Part shown: one piece after another, positions 1-7,367 of the stretch | Layout of the letters: each line of letters opens with the position of its first letter | How positions within the stretch are numbered: position 1 is the stretch's first letter | Source: Clostridia bacterium | Lineage (GTDB): Bacteria; Bacillota_A; Clostridia; Oscillospirales; Acutalibacteraceae | DNA: 16,821 bases | Reading direction: 5' to 3' | NCBI GenBank assembly: GCA_017397065.1 | Contig: JAFQKE010000027.1 | Coordinates: forward strand, 1 to 16,821 | Program-made: the position numbers and the translations under genes | Notes under the pieces: generated by a model | Databases searched by the model: none | Told to the model about the DNA's origin: nothing | The model's input: the letters and a program-made list of their open reading frames with translations, nothing else

Positions 1-17
1 AAAATATACATTTACAA

Positions 18-59
18 AAAATCTGCAATTAAATGCAAAACGCATTAATTGCAGATTTT
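18..59 (-). terminator. Rho-independent terminator of rhaA
   Basis: An inverted repeat pairs 18-36 with 42-59 around a 5-nt loop, with one bulged base. On the minus strand the stem runs straight into a T tract. It lies about 50 nt beyond the stop codon of the rhamnose isomerase gene, so it probably ends that single-gene transcript. The stem is AT-rich, so strength is uncertain. Confidence 0.7.
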
Positions 60-110
60 AAAATTTCTATTGTAGATTTATTTTTTAAAATCCCAACTTT
101 TACAGCTTAA

Positions 111-1361
111 TTATCTCTTAGAAAGAACCTCAGCCTCATACTTTTTAACCTCTTTAAGCCAATCAGCACCAACAGGAACACCGTTTTTCTCGCAGAAGTA
201 ATCCCAAACTGCACCAAAGGGATAGGTTTTATACTCTTCGGTAAGGGCAAGACGAGAGGTGTTGTCGCCATCAAGCTCTAACTGCATCAGATCTGCTGTG
301 GGCTCAAGCATTGCACGGAGAAGAGCCTTTTGCATATTACGAGTACCGATTACCCAAGCTGCAACACGGTTGATAGAAGCATCAAAGAAATCGAGACCGA
401 TGTATGTACGATCGATAAGATTTGTACGAACGAGGTTCTGTGCGATTGCAAGGAGCTCATCATCCATTACAACTACGTGGTCACTATCCCAACGAACGGG
501 ACGGCTAACATGAAGGAGTAATTTATCGGTAAAGAGTAAAACTGCGGGGATTTTATCAGAAATAACTTCGGTAGGATGGAAGTGACCTGCATCAAGGCAG
601 TACATTTTATTTCTGGAAATAGCATAACCGAGTGCGAACTCATTAGAGCCAACGGTGTAGCTTTCTGCACCAATACCAAATACCTTGCTTTCTAAAGCGT
701 CTTTAGTATAGGCCTCATCATAATCAACAGAGAAAACCTCATCAAGTGCAGACATCATACGTGCACGGGGGCCTTCTTTATCAACGGGAACGTCCTTAGA
801 ACCATCGGGGAACCAGTGGTTGGTAACGCAGGTTTGACCGAGCTCTTTACCAAAGTAAGCTGCAATCTTTCTGGAAGCCTTGCAGTGACGGATCCAGAAA
901 TTGCGAACATTCTCATCAGCACTAGAGATGGTGTAGCCGCTATCTGCCATAGGATGGCTGAAGCAGGTGGGGTTGAAATCAAGACCGATTTCCATTTTCT
1001 TTGCCCATTCTACCCATTTTTCAAAATGCTTGGGCTCTAACTCGTCAAGGTCAACCTTCTCATCGGTATCGGCATAAATTGCGTGAAGATTGAGTTTTTG
1101 CTTACCGGGGATAAGTGACATTGCCTTTTCAATATCGGCACGAAGCTCATCAGGAGTGGTTGCGGCACCGGGATAGTTACCGGTTGTTTGAATACCACCG
1201 CTGAGCTCAATATCCTTAAAAAGGAAGCCGTTAACGTCATCACCCTGCCAGCAATGCATGGAAATAACGGTTTTTTGTAAACGCTCTAAAGCTGCATCGG
1301 TATCTACACCGATTTTAGCATATTGTTCTTTTGCAAGCAAATAAGCTTTTTCTGTCTGCAT
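111..1361 (-). CDS. rhaA: L-rhamnose isomerase
   Basis: This enzyme interconverts L-rhamnose and L-rhamnulose in the cytoplasm, the first step of rhamnose use, and needs divalent metal (Mn2+ in characterised members). The protein is 416 residues, the normal family length (E. coli about 419), and looks complete. Family blocks visible are [11 protein letters not shown] (36-46), NPTCFSHP (130-137), a [12 protein letters not shown] block (231-242), [11 protein letters not shown] (255-265), [11 protein letters not shown] (287-297) and [12 protein letters not shown] (321-332). By alignment from memory, likely metal ligands are E224, D257, H284 and D324, with H260, D292 and D294 also in the active site. 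The ATG is preceded by AAGGAG at suitable spacing. The gene has its own promoter and terminator, separate from the uronate operon upstream. No rhaB or rhaD is in the window, so the rest of the pathway must be elsewhere or beyond the left edge. Confidence 0.96.
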   Translation of the reverse strand: MQTEKAYLLAKEQYAKIGVDTDAALERLQKTVISMHCWQGDDVNGFLFKDIELSGGIQTTGNYPGAATTPDELRADIEKAMSLIPGKQKLNLHAIYADTDEKVDLDELEPKHFEKWVEWAKKMEIGLDFNPTCFSHPMADSGYTISSADENVRNFWIRHCKASRKIAAYFGKELGQTCVTNHWFPDGSKDVPVDKEGPRARMMSALDEVFSVDYDEAYTKDALESKVFGIGAESYTVGSNEFALGYAISRNKMYCLDAGHFHPTEVISDKIPAVLLFTDKLLLHVSRPVRWDSDHVVVMDDELLAIAQNLVRTNLIDRTYIGLDFFDASINRVAAWVIGTRNMQKALLRAMLEPTADLMQLELDGDNTSRLALTEEYKTYPFGAVWDYFCEKNGVPVGADWLKEVKKYEAEVLSKR

Positions 1362-1406
1362 AAAAATTTCTCCTTAATTTTCTTTTTCCCATTCGGGCAC
1401 ATAATG

Positions 1407-1435
1407 AGTATAACACACAAATTTAAAAAAGTCCA
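1407..1435 (-). promoter_or_regulatory. Sigma70-type promoter for rhaA
   Basis: On the minus strand a -35 box TGGACT (1430-1435) and a -10 box TATACT (1407-1412) are separated by exactly 17 nt. They lie between the terminator of the upstream operon and the rhaA ribosome site, leaving a leader of about 40 nt. This supports independent transcription of rhaA. I saw no convincing operator nearby. Confidence 0.6.
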
Positions 1436-1477
1436 TCATATTTTTTCAAGTTTGTTAAAAAATGTTAAAAAGCATTA

Positions 1478-1506
1478 TACCCACACCTTAAAATCCGGCG
1501 TGGGTA
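1478..1506 (-). terminator. Terminator of the uronate operon
   Basis: A 10-bp stem pairs 1478-1487 with 1497-1506 around a 9-nt loop. One position is a G-T wobble when read on the minus strand, which favours function in that direction. It starts 11 nt past the stop codon of the RraA-family gene and is followed on the minus strand by T-rich sequence. It most likely ends the six-gene operon and insulates rhaA from it. Confidence 0.75.
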
Positions 1507-1517
1507 TTGAAAAAATA

Positions 1518-2420
1518 TTATAACATTGTTTGTGTATCGTTAGGATCACCATTTTCGGCCATATAATATTCCTCTGACCAATCTAAATAACGATATTTTT
1601 CTCCTCTTGGGTCGGTATTTATCCACTCAACCAACATATCAAGCATTTCCTTTGTCCAGGTAGCTCGGTCAATCTGTGCAGTTGTGAATTTATTTTGAGT
1701 TATCATTTCAAAGCCAAAATCATCCTTAACGTGGGTTTTTGCCGCTCCCTCAACCACTTCCTGTACTAAGTGGGAGGGTATAAACAGCACTCCACCGCCT
1801 GCACCGTAAACAATATCGCCCGGCAGAACGGTTGCCTTGCCTATTCTTGTGACTGAGTTAAAATCCTTCATTACAAATTCACGAATGGGGGTTGGATCTA
1901 TTCCACGATAGTAAACCTGAACGTCGGGCACCTGCTTCATCTGCTCCACATCACGAATGCCGCCCCAAATTACGCCACCGCCCGTTTTTGTGCGGGTTTT
2001 AATGGCAGTAGTGAGATTTCCACCCAAGAAGGTGCCTTTGTAGATTTTATCATACATATCTACAACAACTACGTCACCCTCAACCAGAGTATCGATTACC
2101 CATTGATTGAAGTTACCGCTACGGCCCTCCTCTTTTCCGACAGACATCATAACATCAAGCAAATCAGGTCTTGTGGGTACATAGGTTGCCGTAACCGCAC
2201 GGCCGATAAGCTTTCTGCCATCATCGTGAAGAGTTTTTAAATCACCCTCGAACTGACTTTCATACCCCTTTAAATAAATAGGTTTCCAAAGCTCCTCTAA
2301 AGTCATTTTTTGCATTTCATCAAGATATTTCTGAGGCACCTTGGGGCGTCCGTCGGGGAAACGCTCCCCTTTCCAAAGTGGGGTAAGAGCAATTATTTCT
2401 TCTCTACTGTTAAGTTTCAT
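1518..2420 (-). CDS. RraA / HMG-CHA aldolase family protein
   Basis: The family fold is shared by RraA (an RNase E inhibitor in E. coli) and by metal-dependent 4-hydroxy-4-methyl-2-oxoglutarate-type aldolases that release pyruvate. The core is visible at about residues 70-225: GRAVTATYV (73-81), EGDVVVVDMYD (114-124), GGNLTTAI (133-140), GGGVIWGGIRD (147-157) and a final GGGVLFIP strand. R156-D157 matches the Arg-Asp pair that binds pyruvate and metal in the aldolases, so catalysis is plausible. At 300 residues it is longer than the usual 160-240, with extra N- and C-terminal segments, and the usual GD before GVxxIP reads GAGGG. It is the last gene of the operon, 12 nt after the GH20 gene; its Shine-Dalgarno GAGAGG abuts that gene's stop codon. 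An RNase regulator makes little sense here. A 2-keto-3-deoxy-sugar-acid aldolase is my inference and is unproven. Confidence 0.8.
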   Translation of the reverse strand: MKLNSREEIIALTPLWKGERFPDGRPKVPQKYLDEMQKMTLEELWKPIYLKGYESQFEGDLKTLHDDGRKLIGRAVTATYVPTRPDLLDVMMSVGKEEGRSGNFNQWVIDTLVEGDVVVVDMYDKIYKGTFLGGNLTTAIKTRTKTGGGVIWGGIRDVEQMKQVPDVQVYYRGIDPTPIREFVMKDFNSVTRIGKATVLPGDIVYGAGGGVLFIPSHLVQEVVEGAAKTHVKDDFGFEMITQNKFTTAQIDRATWTKEMLDMLVEWINTDPRGEKYRYLDWSEEYYMAENGDPNDTQTML

Positions 2421-2432
2421 AATAAATCCTCT

Positions 2433-4049
2433 CTACAAATTGTTAGGCGATGCTATGCATATCCATCGATTAAGTGCGGGTAATTGCTGATGATTTACCG
2501 CATTACAGCCATGACCTCTGAAGAGTAAAATTTCTTCATCCAGCTCATCAATTTTATCTATATCCCCCGCCATAAAGGAAATAAGTCGTTCCCTTGCAAA
2601 GCGAAGTCGCATTAAAAGTGCACCTATTCTGATTTCGATAACATCTACACCGTGAGGCTTGTTTTCCTCAAACCAATGCCTGCGGAAGCAGGCTACAAAC
2701 TCCTCTATTCTTGTCATAGCAAGCAGGTAGTCATCGCATATAGTCTTAATTTCATCCATATTCTTTTCTCTGTATGCTTTTCGGGTACGAACACCAAGGT
2801 CATATTTAACGGCAAGGGCACGGCAAAGGGCTGCCTGACTTTTAAATATTGTTGAAAACTTGCTTGTTTTGGCTGCATTTTCAAATTGTTCGGCTACCTC
2901 TTCAAACTCTTTTCTGCGGCTACCTACAATATGAGCATCTACCATTCCCAAAAGTGGGTCATTAAAAAGAAGATATGTATATGGCGTTGTGGAATATTCC
3001 TTATCAACGGGACCAACATCCACACGGATGTCAAGCTTCATCATATTATCAAAGTTTTCACCCGTTATTTTGCCGAATTCCTCTTTAATCTGTGCCATAT
3101 CCTCTACACCATCATAAAAACGACGGATAGCATAAAGAGAGGGCAAAACGGCATAGTATGAACAAAGCTTACCGTAGTTTCCCCACACCGTCATCATAAT
3201 ATTCTGAACGTCCTTTTCTCTACAGGACTGCATAGCGGGGAGCATTGTTTTAAGACTCCAATCGTTATTGGAGGCAAAGCCCATCCAGGTCCAAGCACCG
3301 CCTGCGAACCAGCTTTCGCCACCAAAACGCTTATGAGATTCAAGCATTACATCATAATGCTCCTTTTTATCTCTGTGATAATCCCAATAAACCTGATCGA
3401 CACCATCGGGACAGGAGGCCAAAATCTCATCGCTGATAATATCGGGATTAGTGCTGAAATAGTCACCGTTATTTGCGATTCTGAAAAACATATCAGACCA
3501 CATTATAGGGCGAAAACCGTATTTTTCGGCAAGACAGATAACTCTCTCTAAATGCTTACGTATAATATCATATCGGTTTTCACCGCCGTGAATATCCAGA
3601 TACTGACCTCTACCTAAAGAATGGGCTTCATCCATACCTATATGAATAAGGTTTGATGTAAAACACTCACGCATATTTTTAAACATTTTTTCAATAAGGT
3701 TATAGGTGCGTTCGTCACCCACAAGCAAAACGTCATCCTGATCTCTAAACTGTTGAAACTCCTTCCAATAGAACATCTGATTTAAGTGGGCAAGGGTCTG
3801 AATACAGGGAATAACCTCAATTTCTATAGAATTGCAATACTCTACTATATCCTTAAGTTCTTCTTTAGAATATCTGCCCCTTAAATATCCGAAGTAAGGC
3901 TCTTCGGGAATCTCATATGTATCTTCGGTGTATAGCTGAATCATATTATAGCCCAGTTTTTTTATTGTTAAGGCATACTGCTTAACCTGCTCTGGCTTCA
4001 TAACACCGTTTCGAGACATATCCATCATAACACCAAATCTTTTAAACAT
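2433..4049 (-). CDS. GH20-type beta-N-acetylhexosaminidase, intracellular
   Basis: This probably removes terminal beta-linked N-acetylhexosamine (GlcNAc or GalNAc) from oligosaccharides by the substrate-assisted mechanism of GH20. The TIM barrel starts almost at residue 1 (FGVMMDMSRNG), followed by GYNMIQLYTEDTYEIP (33-48) and EVIPCIQTLAHLNQ (78-91). The signature HIGMDEAHSLGRG is at 136-148, with D140-E141 as the catalytic pair. PIMWSDMFFR (181-190), VYWDYH and GGAWTWMGF follow. The C-terminal part, beyond about residue 350, is helical and not recognised. There is no signal peptide and no N-terminal GH20b domain, which resembles the compact cytoplasmic GH20 enzymes of Firmicutes. The ATG follows an AGGGGGG ribosome site. 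It sits 17 nt after the GH39 gene in a glucuronate operon, suggesting a substrate in which hexosamine and uronic acid are both present. The exact sugar cannot be read from the sequence. Confidence 0.82.
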   Translation of the reverse strand: MFKRFGVMMDMSRNGVMKPEQVKQYALTIKKLGYNMIQLYTEDTYEIPEEPYFGYLRGRYSKEELKDIVEYCNSIEIEVIPCIQTLAHLNQMFYWKEFQQFRDQDDVLLVGDERTYNLIEKMFKNMRECFTSNLIHIGMDEAHSLGRGQYLDIHGGENRYDIIRKHLERVICLAEKYGFRPIMWSDMFFRIANNGDYFSTNPDIISDEILASCPDGVDQVYWDYHRDKKEHYDVMLESHKRFGGESWFAGGAWTWMGFASNNDWSLKTMLPAMQSCREKDVQNIMMTVWGNYGKLCSYYAVLPSLYAIRRFYDGVEDMAQIKEEFGKITGENFDNMMKLDIRVDVGPVDKEYSTTPYTYLLFNDPLLGMVDAHIVGSRRKEFEEVAEQFENAAKTSKFSTIFKSQAALCRALAVKYDLGVRTRKAYREKNMDEIKTICDDYLLAMTRIEEFVACFRRHWFEENKPHGVDVIEIRIGALLMRLRFARERLISFMAGDIDKIDELDEEILLFRGHGCNAVNHQQLPALNRWICIASPNNL

Positions 4050-4066
4050 AATAGTCCCCCCTTTTT

Positions 4067-5560
4067 TTATTCCACCATAATTAGGGTGCAGGAATTTGCG
4101 GTTAAATTCAAGGCGATTTCTTCTTTTTCGCCTGCAATGTATTCGGCAATTGGTTTAAGTCGGCCCTCTTCACGGAGCATTTCTATTTGTTCGTTTGACG
4201 GAACCTCTACACCCATTTTTTCATACATTCTGTAAGGATTTGTATGGGTTTTATCTATACAAAATACGGTAACTTTTTTGCCTGATATATCTTCATTAAA
4301 AATAATGGTTTCCGTTTTTTCGGGTAAAGACTCACTAAAATCATCGTCAGAATATGAAACTAAAACCGAAAGATTATTATTTTCATCTTTGGTAGGAATA
4401 ATAAAAAGGTTATCGTCTTCAAAATCGCAAGCCAGAATATTTTTCTTTAATCTTGCTGCTAAAACAAATCCGTTATAAATTGGCTTTGCAATATTGTTCA
4501 TTGTAAAGAAACCACGAAAACCTGTAAACTCCTCGGTCATTTCGTGCTGACCTGAAAGACAAAGCATAAGCTTATCTACTATGTAGTCGGAATTTATAAA
4601 TTTTGTGATAAGCTTTGCAAAGAATGCGGGAAAAACCTCATTTTCACGGAAAATAAGCTCGGGGACTTGAGTGATGTTTTTAAATCCTCCACCAACGGTA
4701 CCCCATTCATCCATAACAATAGGCAAATGCTGATAACCGCATTTAGTAACAGCATTTACAAGTCTTTGATGTTTATTAAAATGATTATCCGCATTAAGGG
4801 CATTGACTCCAAGCTTGCTGGCATCGAAAAAACCTAAACAACCGTAATTGTGATAAGATATAAAATCAATTTTAAGATTCTCGGCCTTAACATACTCTAA
4901 CCAAGGAATTAAAAAATCCTCAATATAGAGTGCCAATGCAGGTCCGCCTATTTTAAGCTTATCTGAAACACGGCAAGCTGCACTTTCAAAGGCTTTATAT
5001 AGTTTACAATATTCCTTAATACGCTCTGCAATGGCTCCATGCGGAAGATCAGACATAAAAAATTCCGGTATATCAGGCTCGTTAAAGCATTGAATTCTCC
5101 AATTGGATACTCTCTCTATGCCATAACGCTCCACGATATGCTTCATATATTCATAACAAACCTCTTCCCACACTTTATAATCGGCGGGTGGTGATGTGTT
5201 GAACATTTTACCCTTATAGCGTGTTTTGTTAAAGGAGACACTAGTTTTGTTTTTTGAGGATTTTGCTATACAATCGGGCATAGCGGCTAATGCTATAAGA
5301 ATATCAAATCCCTTTTCACTAAGGTAATCTAGTCTTAAATCGTTTGCACGGAAATCGTAACAAAGCTTGCCGTTCATATCGATATATACAATATCTTCAA
5401 GCATTGCATAAATTCTAATTGCTTTGGCCGCCTTATCCTCAGCAATACGGTCTAAAATTCTTTTACCCCAAGAATCCTCGATGGCATCGGTAGGATGGAA
5501 AAGACAATGATTCCAGAAATTTTCCTGCTTTTTTATTACTTTATCAGAAATTTTAATCAT
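4067..5560 (-). CDS. GH39-type glycosidase (beta-xylosidase / alpha-L-iduronidase-like)
   Basis: This is a retaining clan GH-A glycosidase. WRIQCFNEPD (154-163) places the acid/base Glu at 161 after the conserved Asn160, and LPIVMDEWGTVGGG (279-292) places the nucleophile Glu at 285. DFISYHNYG (232-240) matches the DFIS-H-Y block of GH39. The barrel covers about 45-360 and the remainder is a beta-rich C-terminal domain, as usual in GH39. Length (497) fits the family and there is no signal peptide, so it should act in the cytoplasm. GH39 holds beta-xylosidases and alpha-L-iduronidases, among other activities. The uronate context makes a uronic-acid-related specificity attractive, but that is inference. 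Its ATG overlaps the stop of the mannonate dehydratase gene (TAATG), so translation is probably coupled; an AAGGAG site lies inside the end of that gene. It could also belong to a GH39-like family not yet numbered. Confidence 0.78.
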   Translation of the reverse strand: MIKISDKVIKKQENFWNHCLFHPTDAIEDSWGKRILDRIAEDKAAKAIRIYAMLEDIVYIDMNGKLCYDFRANDLRLDYLSEKGFDILIALAAMPDCIAKSSKNKTSVSFNKTRYKGKMFNTSPPADYKVWEEVCYEYMKHIVERYGIERVSNWRIQCFNEPDIPEFFMSDLPHGAIAERIKEYCKLYKAFESAACRVSDKLKIGGPALALYIEDFLIPWLEYVKAENLKIDFISYHNYGCLGFFDASKLGVNALNADNHFNKHQRLVNAVTKCGYQHLPIVMDEWGTVGGGFKNITQVPELIFRENEVFPAFFAKLITKFINSDYIVDKLMLCLSGQHEMTEEFTGFRGFFTMNNIAKPIYNGFVLAARLKKNILACDFEDDNLFIIPTKDENNNLSVLVSYSDDDFSESLPEKTETIIFNEDISGKKVTVFCIDKTHTNPYRMYEKMGVEVPSNEQIEMLREEGRLKPIAEYIAGEKEEIALNLTANSCTLIMVE

Positions 5561-6519
5561 TATTTTTCTACTCCTTTTTCGGTTGCTTCAATAATGCCCT
5601 TTAAATATCCTATTGCAAAAAGTCGTCCTAAGGCATCATAGCCTGCAAGGGTGGATTTTTCGCCCAATAGAGTTGGAACGTGATCAACACGAATAGGCAC
5701 ATCCACGCCATATTTAAAGTAAATTTTCATAAGCTCGGCCATATCAATATCGCCGTTATCGTGGAAGGTTTCACGAAAATGATTCGGCTCACCCTTTGTG
5801 TTACGGAAATGAACAAGATGAATTTTTTTAGCAAACTCTCGTATAGTATCCTCTAAATTTTCACCCATTATAAAAAAGTTTGCCTGACACATTGTAATGC
5901 CGAGACTATCGCTGGGGCATATATCATAAACGGCTTTTCTTATGTTGTTACGTGAAATCATAATTCGCTCTACATCGCCGAGTCTCGGTACGGGTGGGTC
6001 ATCGGGATGAAGTGCAAGCTTAATGCCGTATTTTTCGGCCTCGGGAATTACCGCTTTGATAAAGTAAGTATAATTCTGCCAAAGCTCATCTGCGGTGATC
6101 TTTTTGCCGGATGGCTTAAAATCGGACATTTTAAACCGGGTTACTGTAGCACCGCCACGCTCGGGATAATCTGAAGAGGTACGAAGCCAACCGATATGCG
6201 CCATCCAGTTAAAGCAGATGGTATCTATACCAAAATCACGCATAAGCGGAAACATTTTTATAACCTTTTCTATGCACTCATCACGCTTTTCATCCCCTGC
6301 TTTAATGTGGTCGTGCAGATCATTTGGCATTGGTTCAATAACCAAAGGAGTGATACCAAAATCGATAAAATTTTTATGAACTTTTTGCCAATGGGATTTT
6401 TCGGTTATATCAAATTTCTCATCCTCGGGCAGACGAATTACACCATGCTTTACGCCCGACTGCAGAGCGAAATCCCATGTAGCATCCTTTTCGCTTTTAA
6501 AATAATCGGCTAAAATCAT
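5560..6519 (-). CDS. uxuA: Mannonate dehydratase-like protein, short form
   Basis: It likely dehydrates D-mannonate to 2-keto-3-deoxy-D-gluconate using Mn2+ or Fe2+ in the cytoplasm. It is a TIM-barrel protein with UxuA hallmarks: LALHPDDPPVPRLGDVERI (168-186), TMCQANFFIMGEN (209-221), IHLVHFRNTKG (233-243), FRETFHDNGDIDM (248-260) and VDHVPTLLGE (278-287). Likely metal ligands are H171, C211, H237 and the Asp/His of VDH (279-280). It differs from textbook UxuA in two ways. It has only 319 residues against about 350-395, and the usual YNFMPVxDWTRT stretch reads FNWMAHIGWLRT (103-114) followed by a variant loop. It is therefore a divergent subgroup member, and a related sugar acid could be its substrate. 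It follows the SDR gene by 3 nt; its GGGGTG ribosome site lies within the SDR stop region. Position between uxuB-like and glycosidase genes supports the pathway role. Confidence 0.85.
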   Translation of the reverse strand: MILADYFKSEKDATWDFALQSGVKHGVIRLPEDEKFDITEKSHWQKVHKNFIDFGITPLVIEPMPNDLHDHIKAGDEKRDECIEKVIKMFPLMRDFGIDTICFNWMAHIGWLRTSSDYPERGGATVTRFKMSDFKPSGKKITADELWQNYTYFIKAVIPEAEKYGIKLALHPDDPPVPRLGDVERIMISRNNIRKAVYDICPSDSLGITMCQANFFIMGENLEDTIREFAKKIHLVHFRNTKGEPNHFRETFHDNGDIDMAELMKIYFKYGVDVPIRVDHVPTLLGEKSTLAGYDALGRLFAIGYLKGIIEATEKGVEK

Positions 6520-6522
6520 TCT

Positions 6523-7362
6523 TTACACCCCACTTAAGGTCAAGAATCCGCCATCTACAGGAATTGTAACACCCGTAACAAAGCTTGAGAGATTTTCATC
6601 TAAAAGGTAACGAATGGTACCGCACATATCCTGAGCGCTGCCGAAATCACCCATTGGGGTGTGGTCTATTACATCCTGTCCCCTTTTTGTAAGACCTTCT
6701 TCAACGGTGCCTAAAATCAGCTTGCTGCGTGGATTTAAAATAAATCCCGGTGCAACGGCATTTATTCTGATTTTACATTTTGCAAAATATGCCGCAAAGG
6801 CTTGAGTAAAGTTTGCTACTGCCGCCTTTGACATTGCATAAGCAAAGTTTCTTGTAAGGGGGCAATAGGTGTTCATTGATGCAAAATTCACTATACTTCC
6901 GCCACCGGATTTCGTCATATATTTTGCAAAGGCTAAAAGAGGATAAACAGTACCCATTGTATTGAGCTTTATAACACCCTCGAAGGCATCCATATCAACA
7001 TTATATATGCCGTTTACCTCATCATCTTCCAACTCTCGTGGGTCAAATTCGGTGATTTTAGGCTGTGCCTTGGCGTTATTGCCGCCTGCACCGTTAATTA
7101 AAAAATCACACTTACCAAAATCCTCTATAACCTTTTCTGCAAGCTCGTCTACTGAATTTTTATCTGTAACATCACAAGTATAGCAAGTACATTCGCCATT
7201 TAAAGAGGTTATCTCGTCTGCGATATTCTTAAGATTTTCTGCATTTCGGTCAACAAGTGCAAGCTTTACACCAAGACTCGCTAGATCCTTTGCCACCTCA
7301 GAGCAGATTACACCTGCCGCACCTGTAATTACAGCTACTTTTCCGTTAAAATATTTTTCCAT
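6523..7362 (-). CDS. uxuB: SDR-family D-mannonate oxidoreductase (fructuronate reductase)
   Basis: It should reduce D-fructuronate to D-mannonate with NAD(P)H, between uronate isomerase and mannonate dehydratase. It is a classical short-chain dehydrogenase of 279 residues, the type used for this step in Bacillus and many Firmicutes instead of the long-chain E. coli UxuB. Visible are the cofactor motif TGAAGVIC (13-20), Asp38 at the end of beta-2 (suggests NAD preference), DVTD (64-67), INGAGGNN (89-96), catalytic Ser162, the Y175-AMS-K179 active-site pair, NAVAPGF (201-207) and a GVTIPVDGGF end. The NGAGGNN and PLTRNFAYAMSKAAV signatures are characteristic of the mannonate-oxidoreductase subgroup. 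One oddity is that the last Gly of the TGxxGxxG cofactor loop is Cys20. It starts 5 nt beyond the uxaC stop codon, with the Shine-Dalgarno GAGG spanning that stop. Confidence 0.88.
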   Translation of the reverse strand: MEKYFNGKVAVITGAAGVICSEVAKDLASLGVKLALVDRNAENLKNIADEITSLNGECTCYTCDVTDKNSVDELAEKVIEDFGKCDFLINGAGGNNAKAQPKITEFDPRELEDDEVNGIYNVDMDAFEGVIKLNTMGTVYPLLAFAKYMTKSGGGSIVNFASMNTYCPLTRNFAYAMSKAAVANFTQAFAAYFAKCKIRINAVAPGFILNPRSKLILGTVEEGLTKRGQDVIDHTPMGDFGSAQDMCGTIRYLLDENLSSFVTGVTIPVDGGFLTLSGV

Positions 7363-7367
7363 AATTA

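Noticed and set aside
1518..2420. RNase E regulator RraA function, or demethylmenaquinone methyltransferase
   Set aside because: The methyltransferase label is a historic misannotation of this fold, and RNase E regulation does not fit a sugar operon in a Firmicute; the family-level call is kept.
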